Shown: positions 1-5,693 of the stretch, piece after piece
Layout: each line of letters opens with the position of its first letter
How positions within the stretch are numbered: the first letter of the stretch is position 1
NCBI GenBank assembly: GCA_018812465.1
Contig: JAHJCS010000220.1
Span: 1-6,591, forward strand
DNA length: 6,591 bases
From: Nanobdellota archaeon
GTDB lineage: Archaea > Nanobdellota > Nanobdellia > Woesearchaeales > UBA12501
Reading direction: 5' to 3'
Notes under the pieces: generated by a model
Databases searched by the model: none
What the model was told of the DNA's origin: nothing
What the model saw: the letters and a program-made list of their open reading frames with translations, nothing else
Program-made: the position numbers and the translations under genes

Positions 1-24
1 ACTCTCTTCTAATACCAAAATGTT

Positions 25-37
25 CTTACTAAGTAAG
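25..37. repeat. Short perfect inverted repeat in the rfcL upstream region
   Basis: Bases 25-30 (CTTACT) and 32-37 (AGTAAG) are exact reverse complements around a single central A. The right half, AAGTAAGT, recurs near 145-152, and a related GGTAAGTATA lies at 88-97. The site may be an operator-like element, or simply part of the degenerate AT-rich repeats filling this leader. Function is not readable from sequence. Confidence 0.45.
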
Positions 38-50
38 TCATTATATATAA

Positions 51-144
51 ATATTCCTATTTTCAATACTAATTTACCTATTAAATAGGTAAGTATAGCT
101 ATTTAAAACCTACAAGATAATATTTAATTTAATATATTCCTATT
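51..144. repeat. Direct repeat pair ATATTCCTATT upstream of rfcL
   Basis: The 11-base word ATATTCCTATT occurs at 51-61 and again at 134-144. A related CCTATTAAAT lies between them at 77-86. The second copy runs into AAGTAAGTATA and the middle unit into AGGTAAGTATA, so the region looks like several decayed copies of one unit of about 20 bases. It could be regulator-binding repeats or sequence left by local duplication. The stretch carries no open frame with a recognisable protein. Confidence 0.45.
74..92. promoter_or_regulatory. Perfect 19-base palindrome, possible operator
   Basis: TTACCTATT at 74-82 and AATAGGTAA at 84-92 are exact reverse complements around one central A. A two-fold symmetric site of this size in a non-coding leader is typical of a dimeric helix-turn-helix regulator site. 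It lies about 115 bases ahead of the rfcL start, far for a repressor of the start-proximal TATA box, so it may instead act on a gene left of the window. The symmetry is seen directly; the role is inferred. Confidence 0.4.
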
Positions 145-175
145 AAGTAAGTATAATCCCTTGTGAACAACAATC

Positions 176-184
176 TTAATATAA
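176..184 (+). promoter_or_regulatory. rfcL: Candidate TATA box for rfcL
   Basis: TTAATATAA is centred about 26 bases before the ATG at 206, the spacing expected when an archaeal transcript starts at or next to the start codon (leaderless). Other TATA-like words occur farther upstream, for example TATTTAAA at 100-107, and the region is very AT-rich, so this assignment is tentative. Confidence 0.4.
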
Positions 185-205
185 TCTGGAGATTCCTGAT
201 GGATT

Positions 206-1420
206 ATGGGGGATTCAGAGCCTTGGACAAGGAAATACCAGCCCAAAAAAATTGGTGATATTGCAGGTCAGGATGCTGCTGTCAAGCAGATATTGGGTTT
301 TGCATCAGGGTCAAGAAAGCAGAAGAAGGCTGCTATAGTCTATGGTCCTGTTGGTTCTGGAAAGACTATTTCTGTTTATGCTGCTGCGAATGAGCTTGGA
401 TTTGAGGTCATAGAAGTGAATGCATCTGACTTCAGGAATCAGGACCAGATAAACTCTGTTATTGGGGCAGCTTCAAAGCAGAGGTCTCTTTTCTCAAAAG
501 GCAAGATAATCCTTGTTGATGAGATTGATGGTCTCAGCGGAACAAAAGACAGAGGAGGCATACCTGCGCTCACAAAACTGGCAGAGGAATCTGCTTTTCC
601 AATAGTCTGCACTGCTGTTGATCCTTTTGACCAGAAACTGTCATCTTTGAGGAAAAAGAGCCTGATGATAGACTTCCAGATGCTTGATTACAAAGATATA
701 TCTAATGTTCTACAGAAGATTTGTGAGTCAGAGAATATAAGATTTAAGGAGGATGATCTTAAGGCTCTTGCACGGAGAGTGGGTGGAGACATGAGAGCTG
801 CTATAAATGATCTTCAGATACTTACTTCAGGCAAGAAAGAGCTTGTGAAAGAGGATCTTGATGGAATGAGCCAGAGAGAACAGACAGAGAGCATACTGAA
901 TGCGCTTATGAAAGTGCTGAAGACAACTGATCCTAAGATTGCAGTTGAGGCATTCAACAACATCCAGGAGGATTTTGACAAAGTCATGCTCTGGCTGGAT
1001 GAGAATGTACCCAAGGAATATGAAAAGCCTGCAGATCTTGCAAGAGCATATGATTACATGTCAAAAGCAGATATCATGAGCAGGAGGATAAGGAGATGGC
1101 AGCACTGGAGATTCATGGTCTACATCAACGCATACCTCTCTGCAGGTGTTGCTGTGTCAAAAGATGAGAAATACAAGAAATTTGTGCAGTATGGCCCAAC
1201 AAAAAGACTGCTCAAGATCTGGATGGCAAATAACAAGTACAATAAGAGGAAGGCAATAGCAGAGAAGATAGGGGAGAAGACACACACCTCAGCAAGAAGA
1301 GCATTGCATGACACGCTCCCATATCTCCAGGTAATATTCCAGAAAGACATTGATTATGGCATGGAGCTTGCTGACAAGCTTGGCCTTGACAAAGAAGAGG
1401 TTGAGTGGTTGTGCAAGTAA
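206..1420 (+). CDS. rfcL: Replication factor C large subunit (clamp loader)
   Basis: This is the large subunit of the archaeal clamp loader, which uses ATP to open and load the PCNA sliding clamp at primer-template junctions. The N-terminus has the RfcL signature PWTRKYQPK (6-14) and IAGQ (19-22). AAA+ motifs follow in order: Walker A GPVGSGKT (47-54), EVNASD (70-75), Walker B LVDEID (103-108), and sensor 2 GGDMRAAIND (193-202). A helical collar region fills roughly 230-404. The start at 206 is forced: an in-frame TGA sits at 197-199 and no other good start lies between. Two oddities stand out. The sensor 1 segment reads CTAVDP (135-140), where the family normally has Asn in place of Val138. 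The protein also ends at EEVEWLCK, without the C-terminal PCNA-interacting tail common in archaeal RfcL. The small subunit is not in this window. The gene converges with the dikinase-like gene on the other strand. Confidence 0.95.
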   Translation: MGDSEPWTRKYQPKKIGDIAGQDAAVKQILGFASGSRKQKKAAIVYGPVGSGKTISVYAAANELGFEVIEVNASDFRNQDQINSVIGAASKQRSLFSKGKIILVDEIDGLSGTKDRGGIPALTKLAEESAFPIVCTAVDPFDQKLSSLRKKSLMIDFQMLDYKDISNVLQKICESENIRFKEDDLKALARRVGGDMRAAINDLQILTSGKKELVKEDLDGMSQREQTESILNALMKVLKTTDPKIAVEAFNNIQEDFDKVMLWLDENVPKEYEKPADLARAYDYMSKADIMSRRIRRWQHWRFMVYINAYLSAGVAVSKDEKYKKFVQYGPTKRLLKIWMANNKYNKRKAIAEKIGEKTHTSARRALHDTLPYLQVIFQKDIDYGMELADKLGLDKEEVEWLCK

Positions 1421-1470
1421 ATATAATCATAAATTTATAAGAAATAATCTTTTATCATTTTATTGTTGTC
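1421..1470. terminator. AT-rich convergent spacer, possible bidirectional terminator
   Basis: Only 34 bases separate the rfcL stop (1418-1420) from the convergent minus-strand stop (1455-1457). The spacer contains the palindrome ATAAATTTAT (1429-1438). On the + strand it leads into T-rich TCTTTTATCATTTTATTG (1448-1465), and on the minus strand into TTATTTCTTATAAATTTATG. T-rich tracts without strong hairpins are the usual archaeal termination signal, so both transcripts probably end here. The assignment rests on composition only. Confidence 0.4.
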
Positions 1471-2393
1471 ACAGGCCTGGCCTGCAGAATATATACTTTT
1501 CCAGCCTCTATAGCCCATTCAATGTCCATTGGAATGCCATAATGTTTCTCTATATCCTTGGTGAACTTTGTAAGTGCCTTTGCTTCTTTTTCGCTTAGGA
1601 TTTCTATATGGCCATGTTCAATATCCCTCTTCTCTGTCTTGCCTGACTCTCCTCTGAAATAGCCCCAGTCAAGCTTTCCTATGTTCTTCTCTTTTAATTC
1701 ATGGCTCTCTTTATGTATTATGTAAGAATGGGGTGTGAGCTCTCCAGAAACAACTGATTCTCCCAATCCATACGCACCTTCGATTATGATCTCCTCTCGG
1801 TTGTTTGTTACTGGATTGACTGAGAATATGACTCCTGCTTTGTCTGCATTGACCATCTTCTGGACAACAACAGCAAGATAGACATTATCATGGGCAAATT
1901 TATTCTTTTCCCTGTAATAGATAGCTCTCGGAGTGAACAGGGAAGCAAAGCATCTCTTTACAGCATCAAGCACCTGATCATTTCCTTTTATATTCAGGAA
2001 TGTATCCTGCTGGCCTGCAAAGCTCGCGTCAGGAAGATCCTCTGCTGTCGCACTTGACCTCACAGCAACAAAATCATTCATCTTAGAATATTGTTTCTCT
2101 ATCTCAGCAATAAGTCCAGCAGGCATGCTTGAATCCAGTATCAATTCTCTTATCTCACCAGCAATCTTGTTGAGTCTCTCTGTATCCTCAACATCAAGCC
2201 CAGAAAGAAGCTTCTGTATTTTATCTTTTATGCCTGCTTCTGTTATGAATCTGTCATAGGCTCTTGCTGTTATCACAAAACCATCTGGAACAGGCAAACC
2301 TATACTGGCAAGCTCGCCAAGATTAGCTCCCTTGCCACCTACAAGAGGAATATCCTCTTTCCTGATGTCTTTGAATAATTTTATATTTGGCAT
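1455..2393 (-). CDS. Stand-alone ATP-grasp (nucleotide-binding) domain of a PEP synthase/PPDK-type dikinase
   Basis: This 312-residue protein matches the N-terminal nucleotide-binding domain of phosphoenolpyruvate synthase and pyruvate phosphate dikinase. In that family the domain transfers the ATP beta-phosphate to a histidine on a swivel domain. Visible motifs are VGGKGANLGEL (18-28), PVPDGFVIT (34-42), VRSSATAED (111-119) with the conserved Arg112, FAGQQDTFLN (125-134), VIFSVNPVT (188-196), EGAYGLGESVVSG (205-217), DIEWAIE (290-296) and ILQARPVT (302-309). Full-length PEP synthases are around 750-900 residues; this one stops four residues after the QARP motif, exactly where the swivel domain would begin. 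The ATP-binding half looks intact, so it is not obviously decayed. A protein ending in a matching swivel domain is encoded at 6458-6591 on the same strand. The start ATG has no Shine-Dalgarno sequence, consistent with a leaderless transcript. It could serve PEP synthesis or another phosphotransfer; substrate specificity is not encoded in this domain. Confidence 0.88.
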   Translation of the reverse strand: MPNIKLFKDIRKEDIPLVGGKGANLGELASIGLPVPDGFVITARAYDRFITEAGIKDKIQKLLSGLDVEDTERLNKIAGEIRELILDSSMPAGLIAEIEKQYSKMNDFVAVRSSATAEDLPDASFAGQQDTFLNIKGNDQVLDAVKRCFASLFTPRAIYYREKNKFAHDNVYLAVVVQKMVNADKAGVIFSVNPVTNNREEIIIEGAYGLGESVVSGELTPHSYIIHKESHELKEKNIGKLDWGYFRGESGKTEKRDIEHGHIEILSEKEAKALTKFTKDIEKHYGIPMDIEWAIEAGKVYILQARPVTTIK

Positions 2394-2418
2394 TTTATGA
2401 TTAATCCTATGCTTTGCT

Positions 2419-2426
2419 TACTTAAA
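2419..2426 (-). promoter_or_regulatory. Candidate TATA box for the ATP-grasp dikinase gene
   Basis: On the minus strand TTTAAGTA (2426 down to 2419) is centred about 29 bases ahead of the ATG at 2393, preceded by an A-rich ACAAAA stretch. This fits an archaeal promoter giving a transcript with little or no leader. The rest of the spacer 2394-2576 is AT-rich with no coding or RNA signal that I can recognise. Confidence 0.35.
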
Positions 2427-2576
2427 TTTTGTGTTTTTAAGATTGTTTAAGCACTTGAAGTATAAGTATGAGTTTATGCTTATTTTTCCTAGCCTTTTCC
2501 TAAATAGCATAACTTAAGGATATGGAAAAGGTGAAGTCTTACTGTCCTCTCTGAACATTAATCCAAGGACAAGGAG

Positions 2577-2623
2577 CCTCACTCCGCCAGGTCTATTGTT
2601 CATTATGGTCAGGCGGAGCGAGG
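2577..2623 (-). repeat. GC-rich 12-bp stem-loop in the spacer after the HAD gene
   Basis: On the minus strand, CCTCGCTCCGCC (2623-2612) pairs with GGCGGAGTGAGG (2588-2577) over 12 positions with a 23-base loop. The single non-Watson-Crick position is a G-U wobble in the minus-strand RNA but an A-C mismatch in the plus-strand RNA, suggesting that the minus strand is the functional transcript. It begins 35 bases past the HAD stop codon. It may be a transcript-end or processing hairpin, or a member of a palindromic repeat family, since its CGGAGCGAG core (2614-2622) recurs inverted at 6368-6376. Confidence 0.55.
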
Positions 2624-2658
2624 AAAATTTAGCGCCATAACAATAAGAAGCAAATATC

Positions 2659-3474
2659 TCACACATCAACTTCCAGCACAGACTCATACTTACTGTCATC
2701 CACAAGCCTTCTTATCTTAGGAGTGCATATCACTGCCTTTACCTGCTTTAGCTCAAGAAGACCTAGGTCCTCATAATCATCTATTATTATGCAAACTTTC
2801 TTTGCTTTCCTCTGCCTGATTATCCTCTCTGCAATCCTTTTCTTGTCATGCCTGTCTCCCACATCTATCCTGTAATCAACTATCTCTCCTTTCCTGCAGA
2901 AGAAGGTGTTCTTCTCCATCTGGTCAATGTGCAGAACATCCATTATTGGATTACTCATCCCTTCTATCGAGATATTTTCGGTTATTGCTGTGATGAAAGC
3001 TTTTGAGTTCCTCCTTCTGATCTCATCATAGACCCTCTTCATCGCAGGATATATATTATCTTTTATATCATCCCTTCCAAGATGATATTCCCTGCATTCA
3101 GGCCTAAGAAGTATCATTGTTCTTGACCATACTTCTATTATAGGCCTGTTGCTCATGCTTCCTCCGACAGCATTGATGAATTCCCTCAGAAAATCAAGGA
3201 AATAGAGTGCAATAGCAGAACCAGAAAGCAAAGCCAGACCATACACTCTTCTAAAATCAGGATCAAAATATTTCCATCTCTTATAGACTGTCCTTAACAT
3301 CTTGCGCACTGCATCCTTTGTAGTGAAGAAACCTTTGATGCTCTCTCCGAACAACCCACAGAAGTTATTTAGGAACAGCCTGTTTGCGACAGCAACAGTC
3401 CTATGGTAGATAAAGCTGTCATCTATATCAATCAGAATAAGGTCTAGATTCTTGGGTAATCTTTCATTCTTCAT
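2659..3474 (-). CDS. HAD-superfamily hydrolase-like protein, substrate unknown
   Basis: This 271-residue protein shows haloacid dehalogenase (HAD) fold motifs. Motif I is DIDDS at 16-20, with Asp16 the likely nucleophile and Asp18 the acid/base. Motif II is probably Thr162 or Thr165 in FITAITEN (160-167) after a hydrophobic strand. A motif III lysine is probable at 211-212 in GDRHDKKR. Motif IV is IIIDDYED (229-236). HAD enzymes of this type are mostly phosphatases. About 140 residues separate motifs I and II, which implies a large alpha-helical cap; the cap contains a hydrophobic stretch at 78-100 broken by Asp94, more likely a packed helix than a membrane span. Its ATG overlaps the TGA of the upstream alpha/beta hydrolase by four bases (ATGA), which indicates translational coupling. 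No strong Shine-Dalgarno sequence is present. The catalytic assignment comes from motifs only, and the family within HAD is not identified. Confidence 0.75.
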   Translation of the reverse strand: MKNERLPKNLDLILIDIDDSFIYHRTVAVANRLFLNNFCGLFGESIKGFFTTKDAVRKMLRTVYKRWKYFDPDFRRVYGLALLSGSAIALYFLDFLREFINAVGGSMSNRPIIEVWSRTMILLRPECREYHLGRDDIKDNIYPAMKRVYDEIRRRNSKAFITAITENISIEGMSNPIMDVLHIDQMEKNTFFCRKGEIVDYRIDVGDRHDKKRIAERIIRQRKAKKVCIIIDDYEDLGLLELKQVKAVICTPKIRRLVDDSKYESVLEVDV

Positions 3475-4541
3475 GCAGCTTTCTTCTCTTTGTGCTGTTT
3501 TTCATAATTTATCATTGGATTGTAATTCTTATTTGGGTTTGCCATCATATTTAGTATTATTTGGTTCATTGTCTCATTTGATCCGCTTGTTCCGAAATGA
3601 GTCGCATCCTTATGGTCTATTATCTTGAATCCTTTAGCATGTTTGTAATTGATATCCTCTGGTCTGACAAGTCCGTCTTTGCTGCCGCCGCTCATATACA
3701 CATCAACAAAAGGCTTGCCTCTCTTGTATAGCTCAGCTGAAGCCTGCTGTCCTTTTGCTTTATCTTTCCTGTCATAATCAATGTTCACAAGAGCGCCCAT
3801 GAGCTTTCTTTCGATAGTGTCCATTGCAACACCATGGGGTGTTGCAGCAACAGCATGAATCTCTTTTATACCTGCTTTCTTTATTCTTGGGTCTGTTGCC
3901 ATGTAAAGCCCGGTATTTCCTCCGCTGCTATGGCCTACATACTTGTCATTTCTTTTCTCTGGATTCTTAAGTCCGGTTTTCTCTTGGAATTTGTATATCT
4001 GGTCAAATGACTGGTCTGTGCTGTACTGTGGGCCTTTTGATTGGTCTACATCCAGGCCATACATAAGCTTGCCCATCTGCCTTCCCTGGCGCATCAGCCT
4101 CCACTGGTTATGCTTGCCCTGTGCACTTCCATGCTCATTATACCATATTTCATGCTTTGTGTCAGGATTCTTTTTGACAAACTTTTCTGTCTGCCAGTTG
4201 TATACTTTTGTGATTGGTTTTCCTATGACTACATCAACAGCATTGTTAGCCATGTTCTTCACATTTCCAACAGCAGTCTTTATTCTCTGGCTCAAAGAAG
4301 TCCTGTATTTCTCACCAGCAGCCTGGCTTGCATGCTCTGTCTCAGGCCCTACCTGGCGCTTGTACTCGCTTTCTGGTGTTGTTTTCTGCTCATAATCTGC
4401 TCTTGTGTCAGGCCTGAAATCAACATATTTAACATTGCCATCTTCACCAATAACCCTTTTCTGTCGTGTGAAAGAAGCAGGTCTATTCTTCTGCGCTTTG
4501 ACTTTGTCCTCAATGCTCAAAAGGTAGATTATGATTATCAT
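3471..4541 (-). CDS. Alpha/beta-hydrolase fold protein (lipase/esterase-like) with long polar N-terminal tail
   Basis: This 356-residue protein carries a full alpha/beta-hydrolase catalytic set. The nucleophile elbow is GHSSGG (203-208) with Ser205, followed by a helix typical of the fold. The acid is probably Asp289 in GGSKDGLV, and the base is His315 in ATHFG. An HG pair at 137-138 lies where the oxyanion region usually sits. The substrate may be an ester, lipid or peptide and cannot be told from the sequence. Residues about 12-90 are strongly hydrophilic and low in hydrophobic residues, and look disordered. The first nine residues (MIIIIYLLS) are hydrophobic but too short for a standard signal peptide, so the protein is probably cytoplasmic or peripherally membrane-attached. 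The ATG at 4541 is supported by a TATA box about 27 bases upstream, consistent with a leaderless message. A TTG eight codons in is an alternative start. It overlaps the HAD gene by four bases. Confidence 0.8.
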   Translation of the reverse strand: MIIIIYLLSIEDKVKAQKNRPASFTRQKRVIGEDGNVKYVDFRPDTRADYEQKTTPESEYKRQVGPETEHASQAAGEKYRTSLSQRIKTAVGNVKNMANNAVDVVIGKPITKVYNWQTEKFVKKNPDTKHEIWYNEHGSAQGKHNQWRLMRQGRQMGKLMYGLDVDQSKGPQYSTDQSFDQIYKFQEKTGLKNPEKRNDKYVGHSSGGNTGLYMATDPRIKKAGIKEIHAVAATPHGVAMDTIERKLMGALVNIDYDRKDKAKGQQASAELYKRGKPFVDVYMSGGSKDGLVRPEDINYKHAKGFKIIDHKDATHFGTSGSNETMNQIILNMMANPNKNYNPMINYEKQHKEKKAA

Positions 4542-4564
4542 AATAAATAAATAAGGCCTATTGC

Positions 4565-4572
4565 TATATATA
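4565..4572 (-). promoter_or_regulatory. TATA box of the alpha/beta-hydrolase gene (internal promoter)
   Basis: TATATATA on the minus strand (4572 down to 4565) is centred about 27 bases from the ATG at 4541, the classic archaeal TATA-to-start-site distance. It sits in the 33-base gap just after the stop codon of the upstream gene (4575-4577). This would let the hydrolase and HAD genes be transcribed separately from the genes upstream, with translation starting at or near the transcript end. Confidence 0.55.
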
Positions 4573-4574
4573 GT

Positions 4575-5693
4575 TTACTTCTTATTTTCCTTCTTTTTGA
4601 TGAATCTGGCAGGCATCCCTCCCCATATCTCATCAGCTGGAATCTCTTTTGCGCACATGCTCCATGGCTCTATTGTGGTATTCTCTCCAATTGTGCAGCC
4701 TGTCCTGACAAATGTATGATGTTTCAGATGCGCTCCTTTCTTGACAAGGACCCTACCAAATATTGTCTGTGCTATTGTATATTCATGTCCGTCAAAATAG
4801 CAGTGATCATCAAGTCTCACATTGTCTTCCAGAGTTACTGTGTCACAATATATATGGTCAAAGACAGTGCCTTTTCCGATATATACATTCTTTCCTAACT
4901 TGACACCTATCATCCTGCAGAGCAGAGTCTTGAACCAGCTGTGAGGGAGGAGTCTTATAAACTCTACAATAGGTCCATTATAGAATATCCTGAACACATT
5001 CCTTGCTCTCCACCAGTCATTTCCTGCTCCTGCCCTGTTTCCTCCATACTGGACTTTGAAATAGCTGTGGTTAGGATCTTTCTGGAATGCTTTTACTTTC
5101 TTTTTGAATTCCTTATAGTACTCTTTTGGATCCATATCAACTTTCTTGAAATACTTGTCAATCTGTTCAGGAGAAAGTTTGAATATACATTTTGCAGGTT
5201 CTCCTTCCCATATCTCTCCTTCTGGAATCTCATGATCAAGTTTTGACTTGAGGCTGACAATAGAGTTCTTGTTCACTAGGGCTCCTGGCCATAATGTCAC
5301 AAAACCAGATATCATTGTCTTGTCCTTGAGCTCAACCTTTCCAAGAATAAGCTTCTTTCCTTCAACCTTATGGGTCCATAAATTTGAGTCCCCTCCTATC
5401 AATGCACCAGAACCTATGTATATAAGTTCTGGGAAGTAAGGGTCAAAGTCAATATAATGGGGAATGCATGCATCATGGCCCACATTCATGCCTGTTGTCC
5501 TCAGGAGCCAGTTTTTTATATGGGACGGAACAATCCATTTCTGGCAGAAAAACACAAGCTTGTTCCACCATAGCTTCGGCAATGGTTTTATATTAAAATC
5601 AGTGTCATCAAGATCTATGATTGCTTTTCTCTTCTTTCCGCTCTGTATGACTTCAATTGCTTTTTTTATCCTTTCTTTCTGGTTTAGTTTCAT
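4575..5693 (-). CDS. Tandem left-handed beta-helix (hexapeptide-repeat) acyltransferase-like protein
   Basis: This 372-residue protein holds two copies of a hexapeptide-repeat (left-handed beta-helix) module, the fold of trimeric acyl/acetyltransferases. The first spans about 56-170 and the second about 250-366. Both copies start with a similar helix (PSHIKNWLLRTTGMNVG at 56-72; PHSWFKTLLCRMIGVKLG at 250-267). Both end with the same signature (EIWEGEPAKCI at 160-170; EIWGGMPARFI at 355-365), so the gene arose by internal duplication. Candidate catalytic histidines are His108 (LWTHK) and His303 (DGHEYT). A charged helical linker (about 172-216) joins them. The ATG at 5693 is chosen because it gives a 4-base ATGA overlap with the upstream stop and has GGGGTG five bases ahead; an upstream in-frame ATG at 5768 would overlap that gene by 79 bases. 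The double-helix arrangement resembles the C-terminal part of Pls/PosA-type synthetases, here without an adenylation domain. The acceptor is unknown; a glycan or lipid is plausible. Confidence 0.85.
   Translation of the reverse strand: MKLNQKERIKKAIEVIQSGKKRKAIIDLDDTDFNIKPLPKLWWNKLVFFCQKWIVPSHIKNWLLRTTGMNVGHDACIPHYIDFDPYFPELIYIGSGALIGGDSNLWTHKVEGKKLILGKVELKDKTMISGFVTLWPGALVNKNSIVSLKSKLDHEIPEGEIWEGEPAKCIFKLSPEQIDKYFKKVDMDPKEYYKEFKKKVKAFQKDPNHSYFKVQYGGNRAGAGNDWWRARNVFRIFYNGPIVEFIRLLPHSWFKTLLCRMIGVKLGKNVYIGKGTVFDHIYCDTVTLEDNVRLDDHCYFDGHEYTIAQTIFGRVLVKKGAHLKHHTFVRTGCTIGENTTIEPWSMCAKEIPADEIWGGMPARFIKKKENKK

Noticed and set aside
78..100. Possible transmembrane helix in the HAD protein (residues 78-100, roughly bases 3175-3243)
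   Set aside because: The stretch is hydrophobic but interrupted by Asp94 and followed by Arg/Glu, and it sits between HAD motifs I and II where a helical cap is expected. It is better explained as a buried cap helix.
1..205. CRISPR-like array in the repeat-rich leader
   Set aside because: The repeats are short, irregular and unevenly spaced, with no unique spacers of constant length and no cas gene nearby.
1350..1598. 82-codon open frame on the plus strand crossing the rfcL stop
   Set aside because: It overlaps both rfcL and the antisense of the dikinase domain gene, its product has no recognisable domain, and it crosses the likely terminator.
2514..2705. 63-codon open frame on the minus strand spanning the HAD gene end and the hairpin spacer
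   Set aside because: It overlaps the HAD 3' end in another frame, runs through the GC-rich stem-loop, and has no recognisable domain or good start signal. The hairpin explains the sequence better, although its ending (SKTSPFPYP) could be worth a similarity search.
3943..4395. 150-codon open frame on the plus strand
   Set aside because: It is also antisense to the alpha/beta-hydrolase gene, with no motif and no promoter or ribosome-binding signal.
4041..4550. 169-codon open frame on the plus strand
   Set aside because: It lies wholly antisense to the alpha/beta-hydrolase gene, whose catalytic motifs are clear. Its Cys/Leu/Phe-rich product is typical of a shadow frame opposite a Lys/Gly/Glu-rich protein.
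4941..5246. 101-codon open frame on the plus strand
   Set aside because: It is antisense to the tandem beta-helix gene; the hydrophobic, aromatic composition is a by-product of the reverse strand.
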